Below are positions 25,208 through 34,146 of a DNA stretch of 64,000 nucleotides, piece by piece. How positions within the stretch are numbered: the first letter of the stretch is position 1; every line of letters begins with the position of its first letter. This stretch comes from Mycolicibacterium flavescens. GTDB lineage: Bacteria > Actinomycetota > Actinomycetes > Mycobacteriales > Mycobacteriaceae. Location: contig NZ_MIHA01000012.1 of the NCBI RefSeq assembly GCF_001722335.1, positions 132,076 through 196,075 on the forward strand, in the 5' to 3' direction. Under the pieces are notes generated by a model. That model was not told the origin of the DNA. It saw only the letters and a program-made list of their open reading frames with translations, and made no database searches. The position numbers and the translations under genes are program-made.

Positions 25208-25603
25208 CTACCGGCGTTTACGTCGGGATCGCCCGGCATCCTCAGCAAACTGTGGCGGCTGCGACTCAGCGGGCGGCTCGGGCGGCGCATGATGCGGGAT
25301 CTCGGACAACAGCCCGAGCAACGAGCTGGGGACAACGATGGGACAGGAGTCCCGCAACGCCGCACGGGCCTGACGCTGGGCGTTGACCTCGGCCGCGCAC
25401 TGCGGACACTGCGACAGATGATTGGCGGCGCGCAGGTGCGGGGTGAGCCGCAGTTCGCCGTCGACGAAGGCCGCGATGGCCTCGGTCGAGAGGTGCTCGG
25501 TGGAACCGAACTGCCGCGGCCCGACCGGCGCGTCACTCTGCGACGCGAACTGGGCAGGCAACCACGAAAACGCCCGGCGGAAGACGTGTCCCCGGTCGGT
25601 CAT
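25208..25603 (-). CDS. rseA: Anti-sigma-E factor RseA
   Basis: A 131-residue cytosolic zinc-associated anti-sigma factor. The conserved GHVFRRAFSWLPAQFASQSDAPVG start is followed by the ZAS motif His62-x3-Cys66-x2-Cys69 in HLRAANHLSQCPQC. It binds and inhibits SigE; in mycobacteria release follows redox change or PknB phosphorylation and ClpC1P2 degradation. ATG 25603 was chosen for its GGAAGGAG site and match to orthologues. The tail is basic. Confidence 0.94.
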   Translation of the reverse strand: MTDRGHVFRRAFSWLPAQFASQSDAPVGPRQFGSTEHLSTEAIAAFVDGELRLTPHLRAANHLSQCPQCAAEVNAQRQARAALRDSCPIVVPSSLLGLLSEIPHHAPPEPPAESQPPQFAEDAGRSRRKRR

Positions 25604-25697
25604 CACCCAGGCTCCTTCCCGACGGTGCTCGCTCAAATACGGTGCTCACTCGAATGTAGCGCGGCCCGCCGTGCTGACCGCCGCGAACTCGGCCGGT

Positions 25698-26477
25698 TCA
25701 GGCCGTTTTGGCGGTCGCGGCCTCAGCGTCGCCGTGCTTGGCCAGGTAGTCGCGCAGGGCCTGCCTGCCGCGGTGGATGCGGCTGCGGACGGTGCCCAGT
25801 TTGACGTCGAGCGTGGCGCCGATCTCCTCGTAGGACAGACCTTCGATGTCGCACAGCACCACGGCGGCGCGGAACTCCGGCGGCAGCGAGTCGAGCGCGG
25901 CCTGCAGGTCCGGGCCCAGCCGCGAATCGTGGTAGATCTGCTCGGGGTTGGGGTCATCGGCGGGCACCCGGTCGTAGTCCTCGGGCAGCGCCTCCATGCG
26001 GATGCGGCCGCGCCTGCGCACCATGTCGAGGAACAGGTTCGTGGTGATGCGGTGCAGCCAGCCCTCGAACGTGCCGGGCTGGTAGTTCTGCAGCGACCGG
26101 AACACCCGGATGAACGTCTCCTGGGTGAGGTCCTCGGCGTCGTGCTGATTGCCCGACAGCCGGTAGGCCAACCGGTACACCCGGTCGGCGTGTTGACGCA
26201 CCAGCTCGTCCCACGACGGCATGGTCGCCTTGTCACCGGTCGCGTCGAACACCGCGGTGCCGGTCAGTTCCTCGGTGGGTTCGACCCACTCGCCATCGGT
26301 GAACTGCTCGAGATGAGCCATCGAGACGGGTGCAGCCTGCGCTGTTTGTGCCTTGATAGTCGTCAGATCCTCCTGGTCACAGCCGTCAGCGGACAGCGGC
26401 GTATCGCTACTGACCGCAACATGCAGGTCCAACTCGGTATTCCCGGAGTGCCAGCGTCCGCCATCTTCCATGGACAT
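25698..26477 (-). CDS. sigE: ECF sigma factor SigE
   Basis: A 259-residue ECF sigma factor directing envelope- and heat-stress promoters. Region 2 (about 88-155: [40 protein letters not shown]) and region 4 (about 198-247: [34 protein letters not shown]) are nearly invariant. The first 85 residues are variable; orthologues use several starts, and internal Met52 (SMAHLEQ) matches the known shorter start region. ATG 26471 is two codons inside. rseA follows 94 nt downstream. Confidence 0.96.
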   Translation of the reverse strand: MSMEDGGRWHSGNTELDLHVAVSSDTPLSADGCDQEDLTTIKAQTAQAAPVSMAHLEQFTDGEWVEPTEELTGTAVFDATGDKATMPSWDELVRQHADRVYRLAYRLSGNQHDAEDLTQETFIRVFRSLQNYQPGTFEGWLHRITTNLFLDMVRRRGRIRMEALPEDYDRVPADDPNPEQIYHDSRLGPDLQAALDSLPPEFRAAVVLCDIEGLSYEEIGATLDVKLGTVRSRIHRGRQALRDYLAKHGDAEAATAKTA

Positions 26478-26514
26478 ACCGTCGCCGAACGTGCCGTGCT
26501 TGGCATATGAGCTA

Positions 26515-26533
26515 ACTGAACATTTCCTGAGAA
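26515..26533 (-). promoter_or_regulatory. MprA-box-like direct repeat upstream of sigE
   Basis: Minus strand reads TTCTCAGG-aaa-TGTTCAGT, two 8-bp units with 3-bp spacing (19 bp), the architecture described for MprA boxes. It lies 38-56 nt upstream of sigE ATG. MprA is known to control sigE in M. tuberculosis, so a functional site is plausible. Confidence 0.45.
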
Positions 26534-26605
26534 CTTTTCTCTACCCGTTTTCGTAGGGGCCAACCGGCGACGGGCGTGTCGCGATGTCGAGCGGTACCGG
26601 TTGGC

Positions 26606-26611
26606 TACGCT
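26606..26611 (+). promoter_or_regulatory. -10 element for leaderless O-methyltransferase
   Basis: TACGCT ends 6 nt before ATG 26618 and no SD is present, so the transcript likely starts at the ATG. Confidence 0.5.
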
Positions 26612-26617
26612 GCGGGC

Positions 26618-27277
26618 ATGGCCGGCACCGACGACGTCATCGGACCGCACAGCCGTGCCGAGTCCATCGTCGCGCACGCCGAGCAGTCCATCTCCGAAGA
26701 CGCGATCGTCGCCGCCGCGCGCGATCGCGCCGTCGACATCGGCGCCGGCGCCATCACCCCGGCCGTCGGCGCCCTGTTGTGCGTGTTCGCCAAGCTCACC
26801 GGCGCCAAGGCCGTCGTCGAGGTCGGAACCGGCGCCGGCGTGAGCGGGCTGTGGCTGCTGTCCGGCATGCGCGAGGACGGCGTGCTGACCACGATCGACG
26901 TCGAACCCGAGCACCAGCGGATCGCCAAGCAGGCGTTCACCGAGGCCGGTATCGGCCCGGGCCGGACGCGGCTGATCAGCGGCCGGGCCCAGGAAGTGCT
27001 CACCCGGCTGGCCGACGAGTCCTACGACCTGGTGTTCATCGACGCCGATCCCATCGACCAGCCGCAGTTCGTCGAAGAGGCTGTGCGGCTGCTGCGTTCC
27101 GGCGGAGCGATCGTGCTGCACCGGGCCGCGCTCGGCGGCCGGGCCGGCGATGCCACCGCCAACGACGCGGAGGTGGCCGCGGTGCGCGACGCCACCCGGC
27201 TGATCGCCGAGGACGAACGGCTGACCCCGGTGCTCGTTCCGCTCGGCGACGGCCTGCTCGCCGCCGCCCGCGACTGA
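26618..27277 (+). CDS. SAM-dependent O-methyltransferase, Rv1220c-like
   Basis: A 219-residue methyltransferase of the caffeoyl-CoA/catechol O-methyltransferase family. [20 protein letters not shown] is the SAM-binding motif [19 protein letters not shown] the ribose-binding acidic loop, and [28 protein letters not shown] the metal-binding Asp region. It is divergent from sigE, as Rv1220c is. The substrate is unknown. A palindromic repeat follows 10 nt after the stop. Confidence 0.92.
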   Translation: MAGTDDVIGPHSRAESIVAHAEQSISEDAIVAAARDRAVDIGAGAITPAVGALLCVFAKLTGAKAVVEVGTGAGVSGLWLLSGMREDGVLTTIDVEPEHQRIAKQAFTEAGIGPGRTRLISGRAQEVLTRLADESYDLVFIDADPIDQPQFVEEAVRLLRSGGAIVLHRAALGGRAGDATANDAEVAAVRDATRLIAEDERLTPVLVPLGDGLLAAARD

Positions 27278-27287
27278 CTTTCTGCGC

Positions 27288-27345
27288 CGAGCAGACACAG
27301 AATCGCGTATTTCCGCGGCTTTTCGTGCGATTCCGCGTCTGCTCG
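27288..27345. repeat. Intergenic palindromic repeat (CGAGCAGAC type)
   Basis: Arms 27288-27306 and 27327-27345 are complementary at 17 of 19 positions, with a 20-nt loop. CGAGCAGAC/GTCTGCTCG arms of this sort occur as intergenic palindromes in fast-growing mycobacteria, to my recollection. Here it sits between the methyltransferase stop and the TetR promoter and could terminate the former. Confidence 0.55.
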
Positions 27346-27367
27346 CCATGGAAGCTTGACCGCCGGC

Positions 27368-27402
27368 TGAACGCGCGTTTAGTGTATTGAACATGCGTTC
27401 AG
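27368..27402. promoter_or_regulatory. Twin TetR operators with embedded leaderless promoter
   Basis: Two near-identical palindromes, TGAACGCGCGTTTA (27368-27381) and TGAACATGCGTTCA (27388-27401), are 20 bp apart start to start. The -10 TAGTGT (27380-27385) lies between, and ATG 27393, 7 nt after it, falls inside the second palindrome. Binding would therefore block the start of transcription and of translation. Confidence 0.7.
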
Positions 27403-28079
27403 CACTCGATGATCGCACCGCCGCCGCCCGAATCCGCGACGCGGCGATCGACCAGTGGGGGCAGCGCGGCTTCGATGTCGGACTGCGCGCAATCGCCGAC
27501 GCGGCGGGCGTCTCGGCGGCCCTGGTCATCCACCACTTCGGTTCCAAGGACGGCCTGCGGCGGGCGTGCGACGACCACGTCACCGGGGCGATCCGCGAAG
27601 CGAAGTCCGAACAGATGCAGACCCCGGACCCGGCGGCGTGGTTCGCCCAGATGGCCGAGATCGAGTCGTACGCCCCGCTGATGGCCTACCTGGTGCGCAG
27701 CCTGCAGTCCGGTAACCAGTTGGCCCGCGACTTCTGGCAGCAGATGATGGCCAACGCCGAGGCCTACATCGACGAGGGGGTGCGGTCGGGACTGCTCAAG
27801 CCCAGCCGCGACCCACACGCGCGGGCGCGCTACCTGGCGATGGCCAGCGGCGGCAGCTTCCTGCTCTACCTGCAACTGCACCAGTCCCCCGACCTGCGCC
27901 AGGTGCTGCGCGACTACGCCGAGGAGATGGTGCTCCCGGCGCTCGAGGTCTACACCCAGGGCCTGATGGTCGATTCGACGATGTACGACGCGTTCCTGGC
28001 GCGCCGTGAGGAAGGCATCCCGTTCAGCTCAGCGGCACAAGGAGATGACGATGACGGCTCAGACGATGCGACACCGTGA
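27393..28079 (+). CDS. TetR-family repressor, Rv1219c-like
   Basis: A 228-residue TetR regulator. The N-terminal HTH (AAIDQWGQRGFDVGLRAIADAAGVSAALVIHHFGSKDGLRRACDDHV, about 15-60) is followed by a helical ligand domain and an acidic C-terminus. ATG 27393 fits a leaderless transcript; TTG 27387 is less likely. It precedes and overlaps an ABC exporter operon, and the palindromes at its own start indicate autorepression. The M. tuberculosis orthologue represses the Rv1218c-Rv1217c exporter, and a drug or lipid-like inducer is expected here too. Confidence 0.92.
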   Translation: MRSALDDRTAAARIRDAAIDQWGQRGFDVGLRAIADAAGVSAALVIHHFGSKDGLRRACDDHVTGAIREAKSEQMQTPDPAAWFAQMAEIESYAPLMAYLVRSLQSGNQLARDFWQQMMANAEAYIDEGVRSGLLKPSRDPHARARYLAMASGGSFLLYLQLHQSPDLRQVLRDYAEEMVLPALEVYTQGLMVDSTMYDAFLARREEGIPFSSAAQGDDDDGSDDATP

Positions 28080-28974
28080 GGACCGGCCGGCGGTCGAAAT
28101 CCACGGCCTGACAAAGACGTTCGGACGCACCCGGGCGCTCGACGGCCTCGATTTGGTGGTGGCGCCCGGTCAGATCACCGGTTTCCTCGGCCCCAACGGC
28201 GCCGGCAAATCCACCGCCATCCGTGTGCTGCTCGGACTGCTGCGCGCCGAATCGGGCACGGTCCGACTGCTCGGCGGCGACCCCTGGCACGACGCGGTGG
28301 CGTTGCACCGTCAGATCGCCTACGTGCCCGGCGATGTGACGTTGTGGCCCAACCTGACCGGACAGCAGACGATCGACTTTCTGGCCCGGCTGCGCGGCGG
28401 TGATGTCGACACCGCGCGACGCGATCAACTCATCGAGCGCTTCGAACTCGACCCGCACAAGAAGGCCCGCACCTACTCGAAGGGCAACCGGCAGAAGGTC
28501 GCGATCGTCGCGGCCTTCGCCACCGACGCCGAACTCTATCTGCTCGACGAACCCACATCGGGCCTGGACCCGTTGATGGAGAAGGCGTTTCAGCAGTGCG
28601 TCAACGAGGTGGCCGAACGCGGCGCGGCGGTCCTGCTGTCCAGCCACATCCTGGCCGAAGTGGAGAAGGTCTGCGACAGCGTGACGATCATCCGGGCCGG
28701 GCGCAGTGTGCGGTCGGGGTCGCTCGACGAACTCCGTCACCTGATGCGCACGACGGTCACCGTCCGCACCAGCCACGACGGCCGGCGGCTGGAGAGCGCC
28801 CCGTTCACACACGAATTCGCGGTCAGGGACGGTCATTACGTGTTCTCGGTCGACCGCGGCGACCTCGATCACGCCATGGCGCAGCTCACGGAGCTCGGGA
28901 TACTGGATCTCACCGTGACGCCGGCTTCGCTAGAGGACCTGTTCCTTCGCGAGTATCAGGAGACCGCCCGGTGA
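28051..28974 (+). CDS. ABC exporter ATPase, Rv1218c-like
   Basis: A 307-residue ATP-binding protein. Walker A GPNGAGKST is at about 47-55, the signature is YSKGNRQKVAI near 145, and Walker B is LYLLDEPTSGLDP near 165. The C-terminal domain is of the DrrA/ABC-2 type. ATG 28051 has AAGGAG at 6-nt spacing and the gene overlaps the TetR 3' end by 29 nt; ATG 28045 is too close to the SD. In M. tuberculosis this pair exports several drug classes. Confidence 0.92.
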   Translation: MTAQTMRHREDRPAVEIHGLTKTFGRTRALDGLDLVVAPGQITGFLGPNGAGKSTAIRVLLGLLRAESGTVRLLGGDPWHDAVALHRQIAYVPGDVTLWPNLTGQQTIDFLARLRGGDVDTARRDQLIERFELDPHKKARTYSKGNRQKVAIVAAFATDAELYLLDEPTSGLDPLMEKAFQQCVNEVAERGAAVLLSSHILAEVEKVCDSVTIIRAGRSVRSGSLDELRHLMRTTVTVRTSHDGRRLESAPFTHEFAVRDGHYVFSVDRGDLDHAMAQLTELGILDLTVTPASLEDLFLREYQETAR

Positions 28975-30560
28975 CCGCGCCGGTTTTGTCGCCGGCGGTG
29001 TGGACGGGTACGACAACGCTGTTGCGCCTGGCGCTGATCCGCGACCGGGTCCGGCTCGGCATCTGGTTCGCGGTGCTGACGTCGATGATGGTGTACGCCC
29101 CCAACGCCGTCCGGCTCGCTTATCCCGAAGAGGCGCAGCGCCTCGCACGCGTCGACCTGATGAAGACCCCCGCCGGCATCATGATGAGCGGACCGATGTT
29201 CGGCGGCAATGAGACCGATCTCGGCGCGATGCTGGCCAACGAGCTGATGCTCACGTTGATCGTCGCGACGTCGATCCTGGCCGTGCTCACCGTCATCAGG
29301 CATACCCGGGCCGAAGAGGAAAGCGGCGCAGCTGAACTCGTGCTGTCATCGGTCGTCGGCCGCTACGCCCGAACCACCGCCGCGCTGGTTCTGGTCGCCG
29401 GTGTCAACGCGGCGCTGGCCGTGTCGATGACGGTGGCGATGGCCGCCTCCGGATTCGCTGTCGCCGACACCGCGGCGATGTGTCTCGGCGTGACCGCGGT
29501 GGCGATGGTGTTCGGGGCGGTCGCTGCGGTGACCGCGCAGCTGTGGCGCCAAGCCCGCACCGCGACGGGGGCCGCGATGGCCGCGCTGGCGGTCGCGGCC
29601 GTCGTGCGCGGGGTCGGCGACGTCATCGACAACTCGGGCAGCGCGCTGAGTTGGTTCTCTCCGATCGCCTGGGCCCAGCAGATGCGCCCGTTCGTGGACC
29701 TGCGCTGGTGGCCGCTGGCGATGCTGGTGGTCCTTACCGTCGCGCTGACTGCGCTGGCCGCGCTACTGGAGGGGCGGCGCCAGTACGACGCGGGCACGAT
29801 CCCGTCGACCGGTGAACACCCCGGCGCCCGGCCGATCCGCGGTGTGCTCGCGTTGCACCTGACGCTGCAGCGCGGCCAGATCGTCGGCTGGACAGTGGGC
29901 CTGTTCCTCGGCGGCCTCGCCTTCGGGTCGATGACGAAGTCGCTGCTGGATGCCGCGGAGGACAACGAAATGATCCAGCGGGTCATCGCCGCGCAGGGGA
30001 CCGACAGCGTGTACACGACCATGACGCAGTTCCTGGCCGCGGCGGCCAGCGCCTTCGTCGTGGCCGCGGTGCTGCGGGTCTACACCGACGAGGAGAAGGG
30101 GCTCACCGAGGCGGTGCTGGCCGGGTCGGTTTCGCGGTGGCGGTGGTTGGTGACCGCGGTCGTCGCCGCGCTGTTGGGCTCCGTCGTGCTGATGACGGCG
30201 GCCGGCCTGGGCAACGGACTGGGCGCGGGCTTCGCCGTCGGCGACCCCGCGACCGTCGCGCGGCTGACGGTGGCGGCGCTGGCGTTCCTCCCGGCGCTGG
30301 TGGTGATGGCGGCTGTCGCGGCGCTGGCCGTGGCGGTGCGCAGACCCTGGCTGGGCTGGCTGGCGGTCGCGTTCGTGGTGGTCTCGCTGTATCTGGGTGC
30401 GCTGCTGCGGCTGCCGCAGTGGTTGATCGACCTGTCGCCGGTCAGCCGGACCACCGCGCCGATGGACTATCCGGTGACGGCGTTGATCGTTATGGTCGTC
30501 GTCGGGGCGGGTGGGACGGCAGTCGCCGGTGCGCTCTACCGGCGACGGGACGTGCTCTGA
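28971..30560 (+). CDS. ABC-2 exporter permease, Rv1217c-like
   Basis: A 529-residue integral membrane protein with about 12 hydrophobic helices in two similar halves, the second starting near LHLTLQRGQIVGWTVGLFLGG (about 290). This is the doubled ABC-2 permease form. GTG 28971 overlaps the ATPase stop by 4 nt (GTGA). It is expected to form the exporter channel with the preceding ATPase. Confidence 0.9.
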   Translation: MTAPVLSPAVWTGTTTLLRLALIRDRVRLGIWFAVLTSMMVYAPNAVRLAYPEEAQRLARVDLMKTPAGIMMSGPMFGGNETDLGAMLANELMLTLIVATSILAVLTVIRHTRAEEESGAAELVLSSVVGRYARTTAALVLVAGVNAALAVSMTVAMAASGFAVADTAAMCLGVTAVAMVFGAVAAVTAQLWRQARTATGAAMAALAVAAVVRGVGDVIDNSGSALSWFSPIAWAQQMRPFVDLRWWPLAMLVVLTVALTALAALLEGRRQYDAGTIPSTGEHPGARPIRGVLALHLTLQRGQIVGWTVGLFLGGLAFGSMTKSLLDAAEDNEMIQRVIAAQGTDSVYTTMTQFLAAAASAFVVAAVLRVYTDEEKGLTEAVLAGSVSRWRWLVTAVVAALLGSVVLMTAAGLGNGLGAGFAVGDPATVARLTVAALAFLPALVVMAAVAALAVAVRRPWLGWLAVAFVVVSLYLGALLRLPQWLIDLSPVSRTTAPMDYPVTALIVMVVVGAGGTAVAGALYRRRDVL

Positions 30561-30571
30561 TCGGGGGGGCC

Positions 30572-31246
30572 GTGAAACTTATTGTGCAGCTGGTGATTTC
30601 GAGTGTCTTCGGAATCGTGTTCGTGGGCGCGCTGCTGTTCGGGCCGGCAGGGACGTTCGACTACTGGCAGGCGTGGGTCTTCCTGGCCATCTTCAGCGCG
30701 CTGACGACGGTGCCCAACCTTTATCTGGCGCGACGCCGCCCGGAGGTGTTACGGCGCCGGATGCGGGCCGGCCCCACCGCCGAGCGTCGACCCGCCCAGC
30801 GGTTCGCCAGCATCGGGTACCTGTCGGTGTTCGTGCTCGTGGCGGTGATCAGCGCACTCGACCACCGCCTCGGATGGTCGACGGTGCCGACGGCCGTGGT
30901 GCTGCTCGGGCAGGTGCTCGTCGCGGTCGGGTTGGGCATCGCGATGTCGGTGATACTGCTCAACCGCTATGCCGCCGCCACCGTCACCATCGAGTCCGAC
31001 CAGCAGCTGGTCTCCACCGGTTGGTACGCCGTCGTGCGGCACCCGATGTATTTCGGGGTGCTGATCATGTTCGTCGGATCTCCGCTCGCGCTGGACTCGC
31101 TGTGGGGGCTGGCGGTGCTGGTGCCCGGGTTGGTGGTGTTCGCGGTCCGCATCCTCGACGAGGAGAAGCTGCTGCGTGAGGAGCTGTCCGGATATCGCGA
31201 GTACACCGAGAAGGTGCGCTACCGGTTGCTGCCCTACGTGTGGTGA
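30572..31246 (+). CDS. Isoprenylcysteine/phospholipid methyltransferase-like membrane protein, Rv1216c-like
   Basis: A 224-residue protein with four to five membrane helices and the ICMT/PEMT signature GWYAVVRHPMYFGVLIMFVGSPLAL followed by ILDEEKLLREELSGYREYTEKVRYRLLPYVW, the SAM-binding end of that family. GTG 30572 lies 11 nt after the exporter permease stop with a G-rich SD, so it belongs to the TetR-ABC operon. The substrate is unknown; it may modify a lipid connected with the exporter. Confidence 0.82.
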   Translation: MKLIVQLVISSVFGIVFVGALLFGPAGTFDYWQAWVFLAIFSALTTVPNLYLARRRPEVLRRRMRAGPTAERRPAQRFASIGYLSVFVLVAVISALDHRLGWSTVPTAVVLLGQVLVAVGLGIAMSVILLNRYAAATVTIESDQQLVSTGWYAVVRHPMYFGVLIMFVGSPLALDSLWGLAVLVPGLVVFAVRILDEEKLLREELSGYREYTEKVRYRLLPYVW

Positions 31247-31286
31247 CGGGAGTGACCGGACTGCCCGGACCGCGCGGACTGCCCGC

Positions 31287-31343
31287 CGAGTGGCCACTTA
31301 CTGAGCGGAAATGCGCCCCAGACGCGCGACAACTGGCCACTCG
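31287..31343. repeat. Intergenic inverted repeat between convergent genes
   Basis: Arms CGAGTGGCCA (31287-31296) and TGGCCACTCG (31334-31343) are perfect, with a 37-nt interior. It fills most of the 115-nt gap between the convergent ICMT-like gene and glgC, where a bidirectional terminator or a mobile palindromic repeat would fit. Confidence 0.45.
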
Positions 31344-31361
31344 CCAAAGAGGGTGAGCCAG

Positions 31362-32576
31362 CTAGATCCAGACGCCCTTGCCGACCGCGACCACTCCCCC
31401 GGCGCTGATCGCGAATCGCTCGCGGTCCTTGTCGAGGTCGACGCCGACCATCTCGCCCGGCCCGACGACGACGTTCTTGTCCAGGATCGCGTGACGCACC
31501 ACCGCGCCGCGACCGATCCGGGCGCCGGGCATGATCACGCTGCCCTCGACGATCGCCCCCTCGTCGACGACGACGTTCGACGACAGCACCGAGTTGCGCA
31601 CAGACGCCGCCGAAATGATGCTGCCCGCGCCGACCACCGACTCCTGCGCCGAACCGCCGTTGACGAACTTCGCGGGGGCCAGCATCTCGGACTCGCCGCG
31701 GATCGGCCAGCGCTTGTTGTACAGGTTGAACACCGGGTGCACCGACACCAGATCCATGTGCGCGTCGTAGAACGCGTCGAGGGTCCCGACGTCGCGCCAG
31801 TAACCGTGGTCGCGCTCGGTGGCGCCGGGGACCTCGTTGTTGTTGAAGTCGTAGACCGCGGCCATCCCGTCGTCGACCAGCCGCGGGATGATGTCGCCGC
31901 CCATGTCGTGGTCGGAGTGGTCGTCGTCGGCGTCCGCGCGGATCGCGTCGATGAGCACCTTCGTGGTGAAGATGTAGTTGCCCATCGACACGAACGCCTC
32001 GTCGGGATTGTCCGGCGTGCCCGGCGGGTCGGCCGGTTTCTCGATGAAGCTGCGGATGCGGCCGGACTCGTCGGCGTCGATCACCCCGAACGCGGTGGCC
32101 TCCCGGCGCGGCACCCGGATGCCCGCGACCGTCGCGCCCGCACCGCTTTCGATGTGGAACTGGACCATCTGCTCGGGGTCCATCCGGTACACGTGGTCGG
32201 CGCCGAACACCACGATGTAGTCGGGGTCCTCGTCGTAGATCAGGTTCAGCGACTGGTAGATCGCGTCGGCCGAACCGGTGTACCAGCGTGGCCCGAGCCG
32301 CTGCTGGGCGGGCACCGGGGTGATGTACTCGCCGGCCAGGCCCGACAGCCGCCAGTTCTGCGAGATGTGCCGGTCCAGCGAATGCGACTTGTACTGGGTG
32401 AGTACGCAGATGCGCAGGTATCGGGCGTTCACCAGGTTCGACAGCACGAAGTCGATGAGCCGGTAGGCGCCGCCGAAGGGAACCGCGGGTTTGGCCCGGT
32501 CCGCGGTCAGCGGGTAGAGCCGCTTACCCTCGCCGCCGGCCAGAACGATGCCCAGCACGTGTGGCAGTTCCCTCAT
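31362..32576 (-). CDS. glgC: Glucose-1-phosphate adenylyltransferase
   Basis: A 404-residue ADP-glucose pyrophosphorylase making ADP-glucose for alpha-glucan, glycogen and methylglucose polysaccharide synthesis. The N-terminal nucleotide-binding domain has [35 protein letters not shown]; the C-terminal left-handed beta-helix has hexapeptide-like repeats ([29 protein letters not shown]). ATG 32576 has no SD but lies 6 nt after a TAGGTT -10. It is divergent from glgA, the enzyme using its product. Confidence 0.96.
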   Translation of the reverse strand: MRELPHVLGIVLAGGEGKRLYPLTADRAKPAVPFGGAYRLIDFVLSNLVNARYLRICVLTQYKSHSLDRHISQNWRLSGLAGEYITPVPAQQRLGPRWYTGSADAIYQSLNLIYDEDPDYIVVFGADHVYRMDPEQMVQFHIESGAGATVAGIRVPRREATAFGVIDADESGRIRSFIEKPADPPGTPDNPDEAFVSMGNYIFTTKVLIDAIRADADDDHSDHDMGGDIIPRLVDDGMAAVYDFNNNEVPGATERDHGYWRDVGTLDAFYDAHMDLVSVHPVFNLYNKRWPIRGESEMLAPAKFVNGGSAQESVVGAGSIISAASVRNSVLSSNVVVDEGAIVEGSVIMPGARIGRGAVVRHAILDKNVVVGPGEMVGVDLDKDRERFAISAGGVVAVGKGVWI

Positions 32577-32582
32577 GACACA

Positions 32583-32588
32583 AACCTA
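32583..32588 (-). promoter_or_regulatory. -10 element for leaderless glgC
   Basis: Minus-strand TAGGTT ends 6 nt before ATG 32576. Confidence 0.5.
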
Positions 32589-32703
32589 TCGGCAGGTTCA
32601 GCAGTCGGCTAGGCATTGACGCCACGAGTCAAGGTGATTGGGAGGTATCGCACGTTCGGACGGGCTCGCCGGACAACGACCTGCGCCCGCTTGTCGGCGT
32701 CAC

Positions 32704-32709
32704 TATCGT
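32704..32709 (+). promoter_or_regulatory. -10 element for leaderless glgA
   Basis: TATCGT ends 7 nt before ATG 32717. The glgC and glgA -10 elements are 115 nt apart, so the promoters are separate though divergent. Confidence 0.5.
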
Positions 32710-32716
32710 CGGGACC

Positions 32717-33880
32717 ATGCGGGTGGCGATGATGACTCGGGAGTATCCACCCGAGGTGTACGGCGGGGCCGGAGTGCACGTCACCGAGCTGGTCGCGCAG
32801 TTGCGCCGCCTGTGCGAGGTCGACGTGCACTGCATGGGAGCGCCGCGACCCGACGCGATCGTCGCGGCGCCCGATCCCGCGCTCGTCGGCGCCAACGCCG
32901 CGCTGACGATGCTCTCGGCCGACCTGAACATGGTCAACGCCGCCGCGCATGCCGGCGTCGTGCATTCGCACACCTGGTACACCGGGCTCGCCGGCCATCT
33001 CGCCGCGCTGCTGTACGGCGTTCCGCATGTGCTGACCGCGCACTCGCTGGAACCGATGCGGCCGTGGAAGGCCGAGCAGCTCGGCGGGGGCTACCGGGTG
33101 TCGTCGTGGGTGGAGAAGACGGCGGTCGAGGCGGCCGACGCGGTGATCGCGGTGAGCTCCGGGATGCGTGAGGACGTGCTGCGCACCTACCCGGCGCTGG
33201 ACCCGAACCGGGTGCACGTGGTGCGCAACGGGATCGACACCGACGTCTGGTACCCGGCGGAGCCGGAGCCGGGCGAGTCCGTGCTGGCCGAACTCGGTGT
33301 CGACCGCAGCCGTCCGGTCGTGGCGTTCGTCGGCCGGATCACCCGGCAGAAGGGCGTCGCGCACCTGGTGGCCGCCGCGCACCAGTTCGCACCCGAGGTT
33401 CAGCTGGTGTTGTGCGCGGGTGCGCCCGACACCCCGGAGATCGCCGCCGAGGTCACCGAGGCGGTGCAGCAGCTGGCCCGAGCCCGCACCGGCGTGTACT
33501 GGGTGCGCGAGATGCTGCCGATCGTCAAGATTCGAGAAATCCTCAGCGCAGCAACTGTTTTCGTATGCCCGTCGGTGTATGAGCCGCTGGGCATCGTGAA
33601 CCTGGAGGCGATGGCCTGCGCGACGGCGGTGGTCGCCTCGGATGTGGGAGGTATCCCCGAGGTGGTGGCCGAGGGGCAGACCGGGCGGCTGGTGCACTAC
33701 GACGCTGCGGACGCGGCCGGCTACGAGAGCCGATTGGCCGCCGCGGTCAACGAACTGGTGGCCGACCCGGCGCTGGCGCGGCAGTACGGCACCGCAGGCA
33801 GGCAGCGCTGTATCGAGGAGTTCTCCTGGGCACACATCGCCGAGCAGACCCTCGAGATCTACCGCAAGGTTTCGATCTAG
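32717..33880 (+). CDS. glgA: GT4 glycosyltransferase GlgA/GlgM
   Basis: A 387-residue GT-B glycosyltransferase. The N-terminal MREYPPEVYGGAGVHVTEL loop binds the acceptor, and the C-terminal half has VAFVGRITRQKGVAHLV and PSVYEPLGIVNLEAMACATAVVASDVGGIPEVV with the conserved E-x7-E motif. The M. tuberculosis orthologue Rv1212c makes maltose-1-phosphate from ADP-glucose (GlgM), feeding the GlgE alpha-glucan pathway, and the same is likely here. It converges on the DUF3117 gene. Confidence 0.94.
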   Translation: MRVAMMTREYPPEVYGGAGVHVTELVAQLRRLCEVDVHCMGAPRPDAIVAAPDPALVGANAALTMLSADLNMVNAAAHAGVVHSHTWYTGLAGHLAALLYGVPHVLTAHSLEPMRPWKAEQLGGGYRVSSWVEKTAVEAADAVIAVSSGMREDVLRTYPALDPNRVHVVRNGIDTDVWYPAEPEPGESVLAELGVDRSRPVVAFVGRITRQKGVAHLVAAAHQFAPEVQLVLCAGAPDTPEIAAEVTEAVQQLARARTGVYWVREMLPIVKIREILSAATVFVCPSVYEPLGIVNLEAMACATAVVASDVGGIPEVVAEGQTGRLVHYDAADAAGYESRLAAAVNELVADPALARQYGTAGRQRCIEEFSWAHIAEQTLEIYRKVSI

Positions 33881-33898
33881 GCGCGACCGGCCGGCTCG

Positions 33899-34066
33899 CT
33901 AGCTGGTGACGTTCTTGAGTTCCTCGCCCAGCGCGGCGGCTTCGTCCGGGGTGAGTTCGACGACCAGCCGGCCACCGCCTTCCAGTGGTACCCGCATCAC
34001 GATGCCGCGCCCCTCCTTGGTTGCTTCCAAAGGACCGTCGCCGGTCCGGGGCTTCATCGCCGCCAT
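33899..34066 (-). CDS. Small conserved DUF3117 protein, Rv1211-like
   Basis: A 55-residue protein beginning MAAMKPRTGDGPLEATKEGR and ending in VVELTPDEAAALGEELKNVTS, almost invariant across Actinobacteria. ATG 34066 has GGAGGGAG upstream, which is why the longer in-frame start at 34141 was rejected. Function is not established. Its upstream region has an MprA-box-like direct repeat. Confidence 0.9.
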   Translation of the reverse strand: MAAMKPRTGDGPLEATKEGRGIVMRVPLEGGGRLVVELTPDEAAALGEELKNVTS

Positions 34067-34146
34067 CGAGTGCTCCCTCCACATGAGCCGGCCCGTCAGG
34101 GCCCGGTCGGGGCCGGGGGCCGCCCACCCGTTTGACAGCACCCGGT

